Shown here in pieces: positions 9,803-24,200 of a stretch of 64,000 bases of DNA. The DNA comes from Antedon mediterranea (taxonomy: Eukaryota > Echinodermata > Crinoidea > Comatulida > Antedonidae): positions 10,700,922-10,764,921 of the forward strand of contig NC_092678.1 of assembly GCF_964355755.1 (NCBI RefSeq), given 5' to 3'. How positions within the stretch are numbered: the stretch's first letter is position 1; every line of letters begins with the position of its first letter. The notes below the pieces were generated by a model. It had not been told where the DNA came from, ran no database searches, and saw only the letters and a program-made list of their open reading frames with translations. Position numbers and translations under genes: made by a program.

Positions 9803-12800
9803 GTTTTTTCGAAAATCACAAAATGGTCTAAAACGTCTCCAAATGCGATTTGAAGCTTTTCTAAACACTTTGGTGTTTTTATGTTAACAAGTTTTTTCGA
9901 AAATCACAAAATGGTCTAAAACGTCTCCAAATGCGATTTGAAGCTATTCTGTACACTTTGATGTTTTGTGTGAAAAAGTTTCTCGAAATGCTCAAAATGG
10001 TCTAAAACGTTTTCCAATACCATATTAAGCTATTTTGTGCAATTTGATGTTTTTGTGTAACCAAGTTTTTTGAAATGCGATTTGAAGATATTCTGAGCAC
10101 TTTGGTGTTTTTATGTTACAAAGTTTTTTCGAAAATCACAAAATGGTCTAAAACGTCTCCAAATGCGATTTGAAGATATTCTGAGCACTTTGGTGTTTTT
10201 ATGTTAAAAAGTTTTTTCGAAAATCACAAAATGGTCTAAAACGTCTCCAAATGCGATTTGAAGCTATTCTGTACACTTTGATGTTTTGTGTGAAAAAGTT
10301 TTGTCGAAATGCTCAAAATGGTCTAAAACGTTTTTAAAACGATATTAAGCTATTTTGTGCTCTTTGATGTTTTTGTGTAACCAAGTTTTTTCGAAAATCA
10401 CGAAATGGTCTAAAACGTCTTCAAATGCGATTTGAAGCTTTTCTAAGCACTTTGGTGTTTTTATGTTAACAAGTTTTTTCGCAAATCACAAAATGGTCTA
10501 AAACGTCTCCAAATGCGATTTGAAGATATTCTGAGCACATTGGTGTTTTTATGTTAAAAAGTTTTGTCGAAATGCTCAAAATGGTCTAAAACGTTTTTAA
10601 AACGATATTAAGCTATTTTGTCCTCTTTGATGTTTTTATGTAACCAAGTTTCATCGAAATGAACAAAATGGTCTAAAACGTCTCCAAATGCGATTTGAAG
10701 CTTTTCCAAGCACTTTGCTGTTTTTATGTTAACAAGTTTTTTCGAAAATCACAAAATGGTCTAAAACGTCTCAAAATGCGATTTGAAGGTATTCTGAGCA
10801 CTTTGGTGTTTTTGTGTGAAAAGTTTTAACGAAATGCTCAAAATGGTCTAAAACGGTTTCTAATGTGATTTTAAGCACTTTGATGTTTTTGTATAACCAA
10901 GTTTCATCGAAATGCACAAAATGGTCTAAAACGTCTCCAAATGCGATTTTAAGCTTTTCTAAGCACTTTGGTGTTTTTATGTTAACAAGGTTTTTCGAAA
11001 ATCACAAAATGGTCTAAAACGTCTCCAAATGCGATTTGAAGATATTCTGAGCACTTTGGTGTTTTTATGTTAACAAGTTTTTTCGAAAATCACAAAATGG
11101 TCTAAAACGTCTCAAAATACGATATTAAGCTGTTTTGTGCACTTTGATGATTTGTGTGAAAAGTTTTAACGAAATGCTCAAAATGGTCTAAAACGGTTTC
11201 TAATGTGATTTTAAGCACTTTGATGTTTTTATGTAGCCAAGTTTTTTCGAAAATCACAAAATGGTCAAAAACGTCTCCAAATGCGATTTGAAGCTTTTTT
11301 AAGCACTTTGGTTTTTTTATGTTAACAAGTTTTTTCGAAAATCACAAAATGGTCTAAAACGTCTTCAAATGCGATTTGAAGATATTCTGAGCACTTTGGT
11401 GTTTTTCTGTTAAAAAGTATTTTCGAAAATCACAAAAATGGTCTAAAACGTCTCCAAATGCGATTTGAAGCTATTCTGTACACTTTGATGTTTTGTGTGA
11501 AAAAGTTTTGTCAAAATGCTCAAAATGGTCTAAAACGTTTTTAAAACGATATTAAGCTATTTTGTGCTCTTTGATGTGTTTGTATAACCAAGTTTTTTCG
11601 AAAATCACAAAATGGTCTAAAACGTCTCCAAATGCGATTTGAAGCTTTTCTAAGCACTTTGCTGTTTTTATGTTAACAAGTTTTTTCGAAAATCACAAAA
11701 TGGTCTAAAACGTCTCTAAATGCGATTTGAAGCTTTTCTAAGCACTTTGGTGTTTTTATGTTAACATGTTTTTTCGAAAATCACAAAATGGTCTAAAACG
11801 TCTCAAAATGCGATTTGAAGGTATTCTGAGCACTTTGGTGTTTTTGTGTGAAAAGTTTTAACGAAATGCTCAAAATGGTCTAAAACGGTTTCTAATGTGA
11901 TTTTAACCACTTTGATGTTTTTGTGTAACCAAGTTCTTTTCGAAAATCACAAAATGGTCTAAAACGTCTCCAAATGCGATTTGAAGCTCTTCTGTACACT
12001 TTGGTGTTTTTATGTTAACAAGTTTTTTCGAAAATCACAAAATGGTCTAAAACGTCTCAAAATGCGATTTGAAGGTATTCTGAGCACTTTGGTGTTTTTG
12101 TGTGAAAAGTTTTAACGAAATGCTCAAAATGGTCTAAAACGGTTTCTAATGTGATTTTAACCACTTTGATGTTTTTGTGTAACCAAGTTTTTTCGAAAAT
12201 CACAAAATGGTCTAAAACGTCTCCAAATGCGATTTGAAGCTATTCTGTACACTTTGATGTTTTGTGTGAAAAAAGTTTTGTCGAAATGCTCAAAATGGTC
12301 TCAAACGTTTTTAAAACGATATTAAGCTATTTTATGCTCTTTGATGTTTTTGTGTAACCAAGTTTTTTCGAAAATCACAAAATTGTCTAAAACGTCTCCG
12401 AATGCGATTTGAAGCTCTTCTGTACACTTTGATGTTTTGTGTGAAAAAGTTTTCTCGAAATGCTAAAAATGGTCTAAAACGTTTTCCAATACCATATTAA
12501 GCTATTTTGTGCAATTTGATGTTTTTGTGTAACCAAGTTTTTTCGAAAATCACAAAATGGTCTAAAACGTCTCCAAATGCGATTTGAAGATATTCTGAGC
12601 ACTTTGGTGTTTTTATGTTAAAAAGTTTTTTGGAAAATCACAAAATGGTCTAAAACGACTCCAAATGCGATTTGAAGCTATCCTGTACACTTTGATGTTT
12701 TGTGTGAAAAAGTTTTGTCGAAATGCTCAAAATGATCTAAAACGTTTTTAAAACGATATTAAGCTATTTTGTGCTCTTTGATGTTTTTGTGTATCCAAGT

Positions 12801-15800
12801 TTCATCGAAATGAACAAAATGGTCTAAAACGTCTCCAAATGCGATTTGAAGGTATTCTGAGCACTTTGGTGTTTTTGTGTGAAAAGTTTTAACGAAATGC
12901 TCAAAATGGTCTAAAACGGTTTCTAATGTGATTTTAACCACTTTGATGTTTTTGTGTAACCAAGTTCTTTTCGAAAATCACAAAATGGTCTAAAACGTCT
13001 CCAAATGCTATTTGAAGCTTTTCTAAGCACTTTGGTGTTTTTATGTTAAAAAGTTTTTTCGAAAATCACAAAATGGTCTAAAACGTCTCCAAATGCGATT
13101 TGAAGCTCTTCTGTACACTTTGATGTTTTGTGTGAAAAAGTTTTGTCGAAATGCTCAAAATGGTCTAAAACGTTTTTAAATACGATATTAAGCTGTTTTG
13201 TGCACTTTGATGATTTGTGTGAAAAGTTTTAACGAAATGTTCAAAATAGTCTAAAACGGTTTCTAATGTGATTTTAAGCACTTTGATGTTTTTGTGTAAC
13301 CAAGTTTTTTCGGAAATCACAAAATGGTCTAAAACGTCTCAAAATGCGATTTGAAGCTTTTCTAAGCACTTTGGTGTTTTTATGTTAACAAGTTTTTTCG
13401 AAAATCACAAAATGGTCTAAAACGTCTCAAAATGCGATTGAAGGTATTCTGAGCACTTTGGTGTTTTTGTGTGAAAAGTTTTAACGAAATGCTCAAAATG
13501 GTCTAAAACGGTTCTAATGTGATTTTAAGCACTTTGATGTTTTTGTATAACCAAGTTTCATCGAAATGCTCAAAATGATGTAAAACGTTTTTAAAACGAT
13601 ATTAAGCTATTTTGTGCTCTTTGATGTTTTTGTGTAACCAAGTTTTTTCGAAAATCACAAAATGGTCTAAAACGTCTCCAAATGCGATTTGAAGCTTTTC
13701 TAAGCACTTTGGTGTTTTTATGTTAAGTTTTTTCGAAAATCACAAAATGGTCTAAAACGTCTCAAAATGCGATTTGAAGGTATTCTGAGCACTTTGGTGT
13801 TTTTGTGTGAAAAGTTTTAACGAAATGCTCAAAATGGTCTAAAACGGTTTCTAATGTGATTTTAACCACTTTGATGTTTTTGTGTAACCAAGTTTTTTCG
13901 AAAATCACAAAATGGTCTAAAACGTCTCCAAATGCGATTTGAAGCTTTTCTAAGCACTTTGGTGTTTTTATGTTAACAAGTTTTTTCGAAAATCACAAAA
14001 TGGTCTAAAACGTCTCAAATAGCGATTTGAAGCTATTCTGTACACTTTGATGTTTTGTGTGAAAAAAGTTTTGTCGAAATGCTCAAAATGGTCTAAAACG
14101 TTTTTAAAACGATATTAAGCTATTTTGTGCTCTTTGATGTTTTTGTGTAACCAAGTTTTATCGAAATGAACAAAATGGTCTAAAACGTCTCCAAATGCGA
14201 TTTGAAGCTTTTCCAAGCACTTTGCTGTTTTTATGTTAACAAGTTTTTTCGAAAATCACAAAATGGTCTAAAACGTCTCCAAATGCGATTTGAAGATATT
14301 CTGAGCACTTTGGTGTTTTTATGTTAAAAAGTTTTTTCGAAAATCACAAAATGGTCTAAAACGTCTCCAAATGCGATTTGAAGCTATTCTATACACTTTG
14401 ATGTTTTGTGTAAAAAATTTTGTCGAAATGCTCAAAATGGTTTAAAACGTTTTTAAAACGATATTAAGCTATTTTGTGCTCTTTGATGTTTTTGTGTAAC
14501 CAAGTTTCATCGAAATGAACAAAATGGTCTAAAACGTCTCCAAATGCGATTTGAAGCTTTTCCAAGCACTTTGCTGTTTTTATGTTAACAAGTTTTTTCG
14601 AAAATCACAAAATTGTCTAAAACGTCTCAAAATGCGATTTGAAGGTATTCTGAGCACTTTGGTGTTTTTGTGTGAAAAGTTTTAACGAAAAGCTCAAAAT
14701 GGTCTAAAACGGTTCTAATGTGATTTTAAGCACTTTGATGTTTTTGTACAACCAAGTTTCATCGAAATGCTCAAAATGGTCTAAAACGTTTTTAAAACGA
14801 TATTAAGCTATTTTGTGCTCTTTGATGTTTTTGTGTAACCAAGTTTTTTCGAAAATCACAAAATGGTCTAAAACGTCTCCAAATGCGATTTGAAGCTTTT
14901 CTAAGCACTTTGGTGTTTTTATGTTAACAAGTTTTTTCGAAAATCACAAAATGGTCTAAAACGTCTCAAAATGCGATTTGAAGGTATTCTGAGCACTTTG
15001 GTGTTTTTGTGTGAAAAGTTTTAACGAAATGCTCAAAATGGTCTAAAACGGTTTCTAATGTGATTTTAACCACTTTGATGTTTTTGTGTAACCAAGTTCT
15101 TTTCGAAAATCACAAAATGGTCTAAAACGTCTCCAAATGCGATTTGAAGCTTTTCTAAGCACTTTGGTGTTTTTATGTTAACAAGTTTTTTCGAAAATCA
15201 CAAAATGGTCTAAAACGTCTCAAAATGCGATTTGAAGGTATTCTGAGCACTTTGGTGTTTTTGTGTGAAAAGTTTTAACGAAATGCTCAAAATGGTCTAA
15301 AACGGTTTCTAATGTGATTTTAACAACTTTGATGTTTTTGTGTAACCAAGTTTTTTCGAAAATCACAAAATGGTCTAAAACGTCTCCAAATGCGATTTGA
15401 AGCTTTTCTAAGCACTTTGGTGTTTTTATGTTAACAAGTTTTTTCGAAAATCACAAAATGGTCTAAAACGTCTCCAAATGCGATTTGAAGATATTCTGAG
15501 CACTTTGGTGTTTTTCTGTTAAAAAGTATTTTCGAAAATCACAAAATGGTCTAAAACGTCTCCAAATGCAATTTGAAGCTATTCTGTACACTTTGATGTT
15601 TTGTGTGAAAAAGTTTTGTCAAAATGCTCAAAATGGTCTAAAACGTTTTTAAAACGATATTAAGATATTTTGTGCTCTTTGATGTTTTTGTATAACCAAG
15701 TTTTTTCGAAAATCACAAAATGGTCTAAAACGTCTCCAAATGCGATTTGAAGCTTTTCTAAACACTTTGGTGTTTTTATGTTAACAAGTTTTTTCGAAAA

Positions 15801-18240
15801 TCACAAAATGGTCTAAAACGTCTCCAAATCCGATTTGAAGCTATTCTGTACACTTTGATGTTTTGTGTGAAAAAGTTTTGTCGAAATGCTCAAAATGGTC
15901 TAAAACGTTTTGAAAACGATATTAAGCTATTTTGTGCTCTTTGATGTTTTTGTGTAACCAAGTTTCATCGATATGAACAAAATGGTCTAAAACGTCTCAA
16001 AATGCGATTTGAAGGTATTCTGAGCACTTTGGTGTTTTTGGGTGAAAAGTTTTAACGAAATGCTCAAAATGGTCTAAAACGGTTTCTAATGTGATTTTAA
16101 GCACTTTGAAGTATTTGTAAAAACAAGTTTCATCGAAATGCACAAAATAGTCTAAAACGTCTCCAAATGCGATTTGAAGCTTTTCTAAGCACTTTGGTGT
16201 TTTTATGTTAACAAGTTTTTTTCGAAAATCACAAAATGGTCTAAAACGTCTCCAAATGCGATTTGAAGATATTCTGAGCACTTTGGTGTTTTTATGTTAA
16301 AAAGTATTTTCGAAAATCACAAAATGGTCAAAAACGTCTCCAAATGCGATTTGAAGCTCTTCTGTACACTTTGATGTTTTGTGTGAAAAAGTTTAGTCGA
16401 AATGCTCAAAATGGTCTAAAACGTTTTTAAAACGATATTAAGCTATTTTGTGCTCTTTGATGTTTTTGTGTAACCAAGTTTCATCGAAATGAACAAAATG
16501 GTCTAAAACGTCTCCAAATGCGATTTGAAGCTTTTCTAAGCACTTTGGTGTTTTTATGTTAACAAGTTTTTTCGAAAATCACAAAATGGTCTAAAACGTC
16601 TCCAAATGCGATTTGAAGATATTCTGAGCACTTTGCTGTTTTTATGTTAACAAGTTTTTTCGAAAATCACAAAATGGTCTAAAACGTCTCAAAATGCTAT
16701 TTGAAGGTATTCTGAGCACTTTGGTGTTTTTGTGTGAAAAGTTTTAACGAAATGCTCAAAATGGTCTAAAACGGTTCTAATGTGATTTTAAACACTTTGA
16801 TGTTTTGTGTGAAAAAGTTTTGTCAAAATGCTCAAAATGGTCTAAAACGTTTTTAAAACGATATTAAGCTATTTTGTGCTCTTTGATGTTTTTGTATAAC
16901 CAAGTTTTTTCGAAAATCACAAAATGGTCTAAAACGTCTCCAAATGCGATTTGAAGATATTCTGAGCACTTTGGTGTTTTTATGTTAAAAAGTTTTTTCG
17001 AAAATCACAAAATGGTCTAAAACGTCTCCAAATGCGATTTGAAGATATTCTGAGCACTTTGGTGTTTTTATGTTAAAAAGTTTTTTCGAAAATCACAAAA
17101 TGGTCTAAAACGTCTCCAAATGCGATTTGAAGCTATTCTATACACTTTGATGTTTTGTGTTAAAAAGTTTTGTCGAAATGCTCAAAATGGTTTAAAACGT
17201 TTTTAAAACGATATTAAGCTATTTTGTGCTCTTTGATGTTTTTGTGTAACCAAGTTTCATCGAAATGAACAAAATGGTCTAAAACGTCTCCAAATGCGAT
17301 TTGAAGCTTTTCCAAGCACTTTGCTGTTTTTATGTTAACAAGTTTTTTCGAAAATCACAAAATTGTCTAAAACGTCTCAAAATGCGATTTGAAGGTATTC
17401 TGAGCACTTTGGTGTTTTTGTGTGAAAAGTTTTAACGAAAAGCTCAAAATGGTCTAAAACGGTTCTAATGTGATTTTAAGCACTTTGATGTTTTTGTACA
17501 ACCAAGTTTCATCGAAATGCTCAAAATGGTCTAAAACGTTTTTAAAACGATATTAAGCTATTTTGTGCTCTTTGATGTTTTTGTGTAACCAAGTTTTTTC
17601 GAAAATCACAAAATGGTCTAAAACGTCTCCAAATGCGATTTGAAGCTTTTCTAAGCACTTTGGTGTTTTTATGTTAACAAGTTTTTTCGAAAATCACAAA
17701 ATGGTCTAAAACGTCTCAAAATGCGATTTGAAGGTATTCTGAGCACTTTGGTGTTTTTGTGTGAAAAGTTTTAACGAAATGCTCAAAATGGTCTAAAACG
17801 GTTTCTAATGTGATTTTAACCACTTTGATGTTTTTGTGTAACCAAGTTCTTTTCAAAAATCACAAAATGGTCTAAAACGTCTCCAAATGCGATTTGAAGC
17901 TTTTCTAAGCACTTTGGTGTTTTTATGTTAACAAGTTTTTTCGAAAATCACAAAATGGTCTAAAACGTCTCAAAATGCGATTTGAATTTATTCTGAGCAC
18001 TTTGGTGTTTTTGTGTGAAAAGTTTTAACGAAATGCTCAAAATGGTCTAAAATGGTTTCTAATGTGATTTTAACCACTTTGATGTTTTTGTGTAACCAAG
18101 TTTTTTCGAAAATCACAAAATGGTCTAAAACATCTCCAAATGCGATTTGAAGCTTTTCTAAGCACTTTGGTGTTTTTATGTTAACAAGTTTTTTCGAAAA
18201 TCACAAAATGGTCTAAAACGTCTCCAAATGCGATTTGAAG
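9803..18240 (+). repeat. Macro-duplicated satellite block X, copy 1
   Basis: About 8.4 kb here is reproduced at about 30699-39135 with a constant offset of 20896 bp (20895 after a T-run difference near 16211). Anchors are CACGAAATGG (C at 10401 and 31297), ATCGATATGAAC (15967 and 36863) and GTACAACC (14749 and 35645). A third copy starts near 55532. Scattered single-base differences exist, such as CAAATGCG against CAAATTCG in the first A monomer. The right end overlaps the first unit of the 1971-bp higher-order array. Confidence 0.85.
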
Positions 18241-21200
18241 CTTTTCCAAGCACTTTGCTGTTTTTATGTTAACAATTTTTTTCGAAAATCATAAAATGGT
18301 CTAAAACGTCTCCAAATGCGATTTGAAGCTATTCTGTACACTTTGATGTTTTGTGTGAAAAGTTTTGTCGAAATGCTCAAAATGGTCTAAAACGTTTTTA
18401 AAACGATATTAAGCTATTTTGTGCTCTTTGATGTTTTTGTGTAACCAAGTTTCATCGAAATGAACAAAATGGTCTAAAACGTCTCCAAATGCGATTTGAA
18501 GCTTTTCTAAGCACTTTGGTGTTTTTATGTTAACAAGTTTTTTCGAAAATCACAAAATGGTCTAAAACGTCTCCAAATGCGATTTGAAGATATTCTGAGC
18601 ACTTTGCTGTTTTTATGTTAACAAGTTTTTTCGAAAATCACAAAATGGTCTAAAACGTCTCAAAATGCTATTTGAAGGTATTCTGAGCACTTTGGTGTTT
18701 TTGTGTGAAAAGTTTTAACGAAATGCTCAAAATGGTCTAAAACGGTTCTAATGTGATTTTAAACACTTTGATGTTTTGTGTGAAAAAGTTTTGTCAAAAT
18801 GCTCAAAATGGTCTAAAACGTTTTTAAAACGATATTAAGCTATTTTGTGCTCTTTGATGTTTTTGTATAACCTAGTTTTTTCGAAAATCACAAAATGGTC
18901 TAAAACGTCTCCAAATGCGATTTGAAGATATTCTGAGCACTTTGGTGTTTTTATGTTAAAAAGTTTTTTCGAAAATCACAAAATGGTCTAAAACGTCTCC
19001 AAATGCGATTTGAAGATATTCTGAGCACTTTGGTGTTTTTATGTTAAAAAGTTTTTTCGAAAATCACAAAATGGTCTAAAACGTCTCCAAATGCGATTTG
19101 AAGCTATTCTATACACTTTGATGTTTTGTGTTAAAAAGTTTTGTCGAAATGCTCAAAATGGTTTAAAACGTTTTTAAAACGATATTAAGCTATTTTGTGC
19201 TCTTTGATGTTTTTGTGTAACCAAGTTTCATCGAAATGAACAAAATGGTCTAAAACGTCTCCAAATGCGATTTGAAGCTTTTCCAAGCACTTTGCTGTTT
19301 TTATGTTAACAAGTTTTTTCGAAAATCACAAAATTGTCTAAAACGTCTCAAAATGCGATTTGAAGGTATTCTGAGCACTTTGGTGTTTTTGTGTGAAAAG
19401 TTTTAACGAAAAGCTCAAAATGGTCTAAAACGGTTCTAATGTGATTTTAAGCACTTTGATGTTTTTGTACAACCAAGTTTCATCGAAATGCTCAAAATGG
19501 TCTAAAACGTTTTTAAAACGATATTAAGCTATTTTGTGCTCTTTGATGTTTTTGTGTAACCAAGTTTTTTCGAAAATCACAAAATGGTCTAAAACGTCTC
19601 CAAATGCGATTTGAAGCTTTTCTAAGCACTTTGGTGTTTTTATGTTAACAAGTTTTTTCGAAAATCACAAAATGGTCTAAAACGTCTCAAAATGCGATTT
19701 GAAGGTATTCTGAGCACTTTGGTGTTTTTGTGTGAAAAGTTTTAACGAAATGCTCAAAATGGTCTAAAACGGTTTCTAATGTGATTTTAACCACTTTGAT
19801 GTTTTTGTGTAACCAAGTTCTTTTCGAAAATCACAAAATGGTCTAAAACGTCTCCAAATGCGATTTGAAGCTTTTCTAAGCACTTTGGTGTTTTTATGTT
19901 AACAAGTTTTTTCGAAAATCACAAAATGGTCTAAAACGTCTCAAAATGCGATTTGAAGGTATTCTGAGCACTTTGGTGTTTTTGTGTGAAAAGTTTTAAC
20001 GAAATGCTCAAAATGGTCTAAAATGGTTTCTAATGTGATTTTAACCACTTTGATGTTTTTGTGTAACCAAGTTTTTTCGAAAATCACAAAATGGTCTAAA
20101 ACATCTCCAAATGCGATTTGAAGCTTTTCTAAGCACTTTGGTGTTTTTATGTTAACAAGTTTTTTCGAAAATCACAAAATGGTCTAAAACGTCTCCAAAT
20201 GCGATTTGAAGCTTTTCCAAGCACTTTGCTGTTTTTATGTTAACAATTTTTTTCGAAAATCATAAAATGGTCTAAAACGTCTCCAAATGCGATTTGAAGC
20301 TATTCTGTACACTTTGATGTTTTGTGTGAAAAGTTTTGTCGAAATGCTCAAAATGGTCTAAAACGTTTTTAAAACGATATTAAGCTATTTTGTGCTCTTT
20401 GATGTTTTTGTGTAACCAAGTTTCATCGAAATGAACAAAATGGTCTAAAACGTCTCCAAATGCGATTTGAAGCTTTTCTAAGCACTTTGGTGTTTTTATG
20501 TTAACAAGTTTTTTCGAAAATCACAAAATGGTCTAAAACGTCTCCAAATGCGATTTGAAGATATTCTGAGCACTTTGCTGTTTTTATGTTAACAAGTTTT
20601 TTCGAAAATCACAAAATGGTCTAAAACGTCTCAAAATGCTATTTGAAGGTATTCTGAGCACTTTGGTGTTTTTGTGTGAAAAGTTTTAACGAAATGCTCA
20701 AAATGGTCTAAAACGGTTCTAATGTGATTTTAAACACTTTGATGTTTTGTGTGAAAAAGTTTTGTCAAAATGCTCAAAATGGTCTAAAACGTTTTTAAAA
20801 CGATATTAAGCTATTTTGTGCTCTTTGATGTTTTTGTATAACCAAGTTTTTTCGAAAATCACAAAATGGTCTAAAACGTCTCCAAATGCGATTTGAAGAT
20901 ATTCTGAGCACTTTGGTGTTTTTATGTTAAAAAGTTTTTTCGAAAATCACAAAATGGTCTAAAACGTCTCCAAATGCGATTTGAAGATATTCTGAGCACT
21001 TTGGTGTTTTTATGTTAAAAAGTTTTTTCGAAAATCACAAAATGGTCTAAAACGTCTCCAAATGCGATTTGAAGCTATTCTATACACTTTGATGTTTTGT
21101 GTTAAAAAGTTTTGTCGAAATGCTCAAAATGGTTTAAAACGTTTTTAAAACGATATTAAGCTATTTTGTGCTCTTTGATGTTTTTGTGTAACCAAGTTTC

Positions 21201-24200
21201 ATCGAAATGAACAAAATGGTCTAAAACGTCTCCAAATGCGATTTGAAGCTTTTCCAAGCACTTTGCTGTTTTTATGTTAACAAGTTTTTTCGAAATTCAC
21301 AAAATTGTCTAAAACGTCTCAAAATGCGATTTGAAGGTATTCTGAGCACTTTGGTGTTTTTGTGTGAAAAGTTTTAACGAAAAGCTCAAAATGGTCTAAA
21401 ACGGTTCTAATGTGATTTTAAGCACTTTGATGTTTTTGTACAACCAAGTTTCATCGAAATGCTCAAAATGGTCTAAAACGTTTTTAAAACGATATTAAGC
21501 TATTTTGTGCTCTTTGATGTTTTTGTGTAACCAAGTTTTTTCGAAAATCACAAAATGGTCTAAAACGTCTCCAAATGCGATTTGAAGCTTTTCTAAGCAC
21601 TTTGGTGTTTTTATGTTAACAAGTTTTTTCGAAAATCACAAAATGGTCTAAAACGTCTCAAAATGCGATTTGAAGGTATTCTGAGCACTTTGGTGTTTTT
21701 GTGTGAAAAGTTTTAACGAAATGCTCAAAATGGTCTAAAACGGTTTCTAATGTGATTTTAACCACTTTGATGTTTTTGTGTAACCAAGTTCTTTTCGAAA
21801 ATCACAAAATGGTCTAAAACGTCTCCAAATGCGATTTGAAGCTTTTCTAAGCACTTTGGTGTTTTTATGTTAACAAGTTTTTTCGAAAATCACAAAATGG
21901 TCTAAAACGTCTCAAAATGCGATTTGAAGGTATTCTGAGCACTTTGGTGTTTTTGTGTGAAAAGTTTTAACGAAATGCTCAAAATGGTCTAAAATGGTTT
22001 CTAATGTGATTTTAACCACTTTGATGTTTTTGTGTAACCAAGTTTTTTCGAAAATCACAAAATGGTCTAAAACATCTCCAAATGCGATTTGAAGCTTTTC
22101 TAAGCACTTTGGTGTTTTTATGTTAACAAGTTTTTTCGAAAATCACAAAATGGTCTAAAACGTCTCCAAATGCGATTTGAAGCTTTTCCAAGCACTTTGC
22201 TGTTTTTATGTTAACAATTTTTTTCGAAAATCATAAAATGGTCTAAAACGTCTCCAAATGCGATTTGAAGCTATTCTGTACACTTTGATGTTTTGTGTGA
22301 AAAGTTTTGTCGAAATGCTCAAAATGGTCTAAAACGTTTTTAAAACGATATTAAGCTATTTTGTGCTCTTTGATGTTTTTGTGTAACCAAGTTTCATCGA
22401 AATGAACAAAATGGTCTAAAACGTCTCCAAATGCGATTTGAAGCTTTTCTAAGCACTTTGGTGTTTTTATGTTAACAAGTTTTTTCGAAAATCACAAAAT
22501 GGTCTAAAACGTCTCCAAATGCGATTTGAAGATATTCTGAGCACTTTGCTGTTTTTATGTTAACAAGTTTTTTCGAAAATCACAAAATGGTCTAAAACGT
22601 CTCAAAATGCTATTTGAAGGTATTCTGAGCACTTTGGTGTTTTTGTGTGAAAAGTTTTAACGAAATGCTCAAAATGGTCTAAAACGGTTCTAATGTGATT
22701 TTAAACACTTTGATGTTTTGTGTGAAAAAGTTTTGTCAAAATGCTCAAAATGGTCTAAAACGTTTTTAAAACGATATTAAGCTATTTTGTGCTCTTTGAT
22801 GTTTTTGTATAACCAAGTTTTTTCGAAAATCACAAAATGGTCTAAAACGTCTCCAAATGCGATTTGAAGATATTCTGAGCACTTTGGTGTTTTTATGTTA
22901 AAAAGTTTTTTCGAAAATCACAAAATGGTCTAAAACGTCTCCAAATGCGATTTGAAGATATTCTGAGCACTTTGGTGTTTTTATGTTAAAAAGTTTTTTC
23001 GAAAATCACAAAATGGTCTAAAACGTCTCCAAATGCGATTTGAAGCTATTCTATACACTTTGATGTTTTGTGTTAAAAAGTTTTGTCGAAATGCTCAAAA
23101 TGGTTTAAAACGTTTTTAAAACGATATTAAGCTATTTTGTGCTCTTTGATGTTTTTGTGTAACCAAGTTTCATCGAAATGAACAAAATGGTCTAAAACGT
23201 CTCCAAATGCGATTTGAAGCTTTTCCAAGCACTTTGCTGTTTTTATGTTAACAAGTTTTTTCGAAAATCACAAAATTGTCTAAAACGTCTCAAAATGCGA
23301 TTTGAAGGTATTCTGAGCACTTTGGTGTTTTTGTGTGAAAAGTTTTAACGAAAAGCTCAAAATGGTCTAAAACGGTTCTAATGTGATTTTAAGCACTTTG
23401 ATGTTTTTGTACAACCAAGTTTCATCGAAATGCTCAAAATGGTCTAAAACGTTTTTAAAACGATATTAAGCTATTTTGTGCTCTTTGATGTTTTTGTGTA
23501 ACCAAGTTTTTTCGAAAATCACAAAATGGTCTAAAACGTCTCCAAATGCGATTTGAAGCTTTTCTAAGCACTTTGGTGTTTTTATGTTAACAAGTTTTTT
23601 CGAAAATCACAAAATGGTCTAAAACGTCTCAAAATGCGATTTGAAGGTATTCTGAGCACTTTGGTGTTTTTGTGTGAAAAGTTTTAACGAAATGCTCAAA
23701 ATGGTCTAAAACGGTTTCTAATGTGATTTTAACCACTTTGATGTTTTTGTGTAACCAAGTTCTTTTCGAAAATCACAAAATGGTCTAAAACGTCTCCAAA
23801 TGCGATTTGAAGCTTTTCTAAGCACTTTGGTGTTTTTATGTTAACAAGTTTTTTCGAAAATCACAAAATGGTCTAAAACGTCTCAAAATGCGATTTGAAG
23901 GTATTCTGAGCACTTTGGTGTTTTTGTGTGAAAAGTTTTAACGAAATGCTCAAAATGGTCTAAAATGGTTTCTAATGTGATTTTAACCACTTTGATGTTT
24001 TTGTGTAACCAAGTTTTTTCGAAAATCACAAAATGGTCTAAAACATCTCCAAATGCGATTTGAAGCTTTTCTAAGCACTTTGGTGTTTTTATGTTAACAA
24101 GTTTTTTCGAAAATCACAAAATGGTCTAAAACGTCTCCAAATGCGATTTGAAGCTTTTCCAAGCACTTTGCTGTTTTTATGTTAACAATTTTTTTCGAAA

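Noticed and set aside
15997-16281. 94-codon minus-strand ORF, and similar 60-88-codon ORFs at 9225, 12759, 25603, 33654, 43909, 58487 and elsewhere
   Set aside because: They are satellite monomers read in reverse. The 87- and 78-bp monomers are multiples of three, so a frame can stay open for two or three monomers until an 88-bp monomer shifts it. The same peptides recur wherever the same monomer order recurs. They have no domain, no start context and no gene structure.
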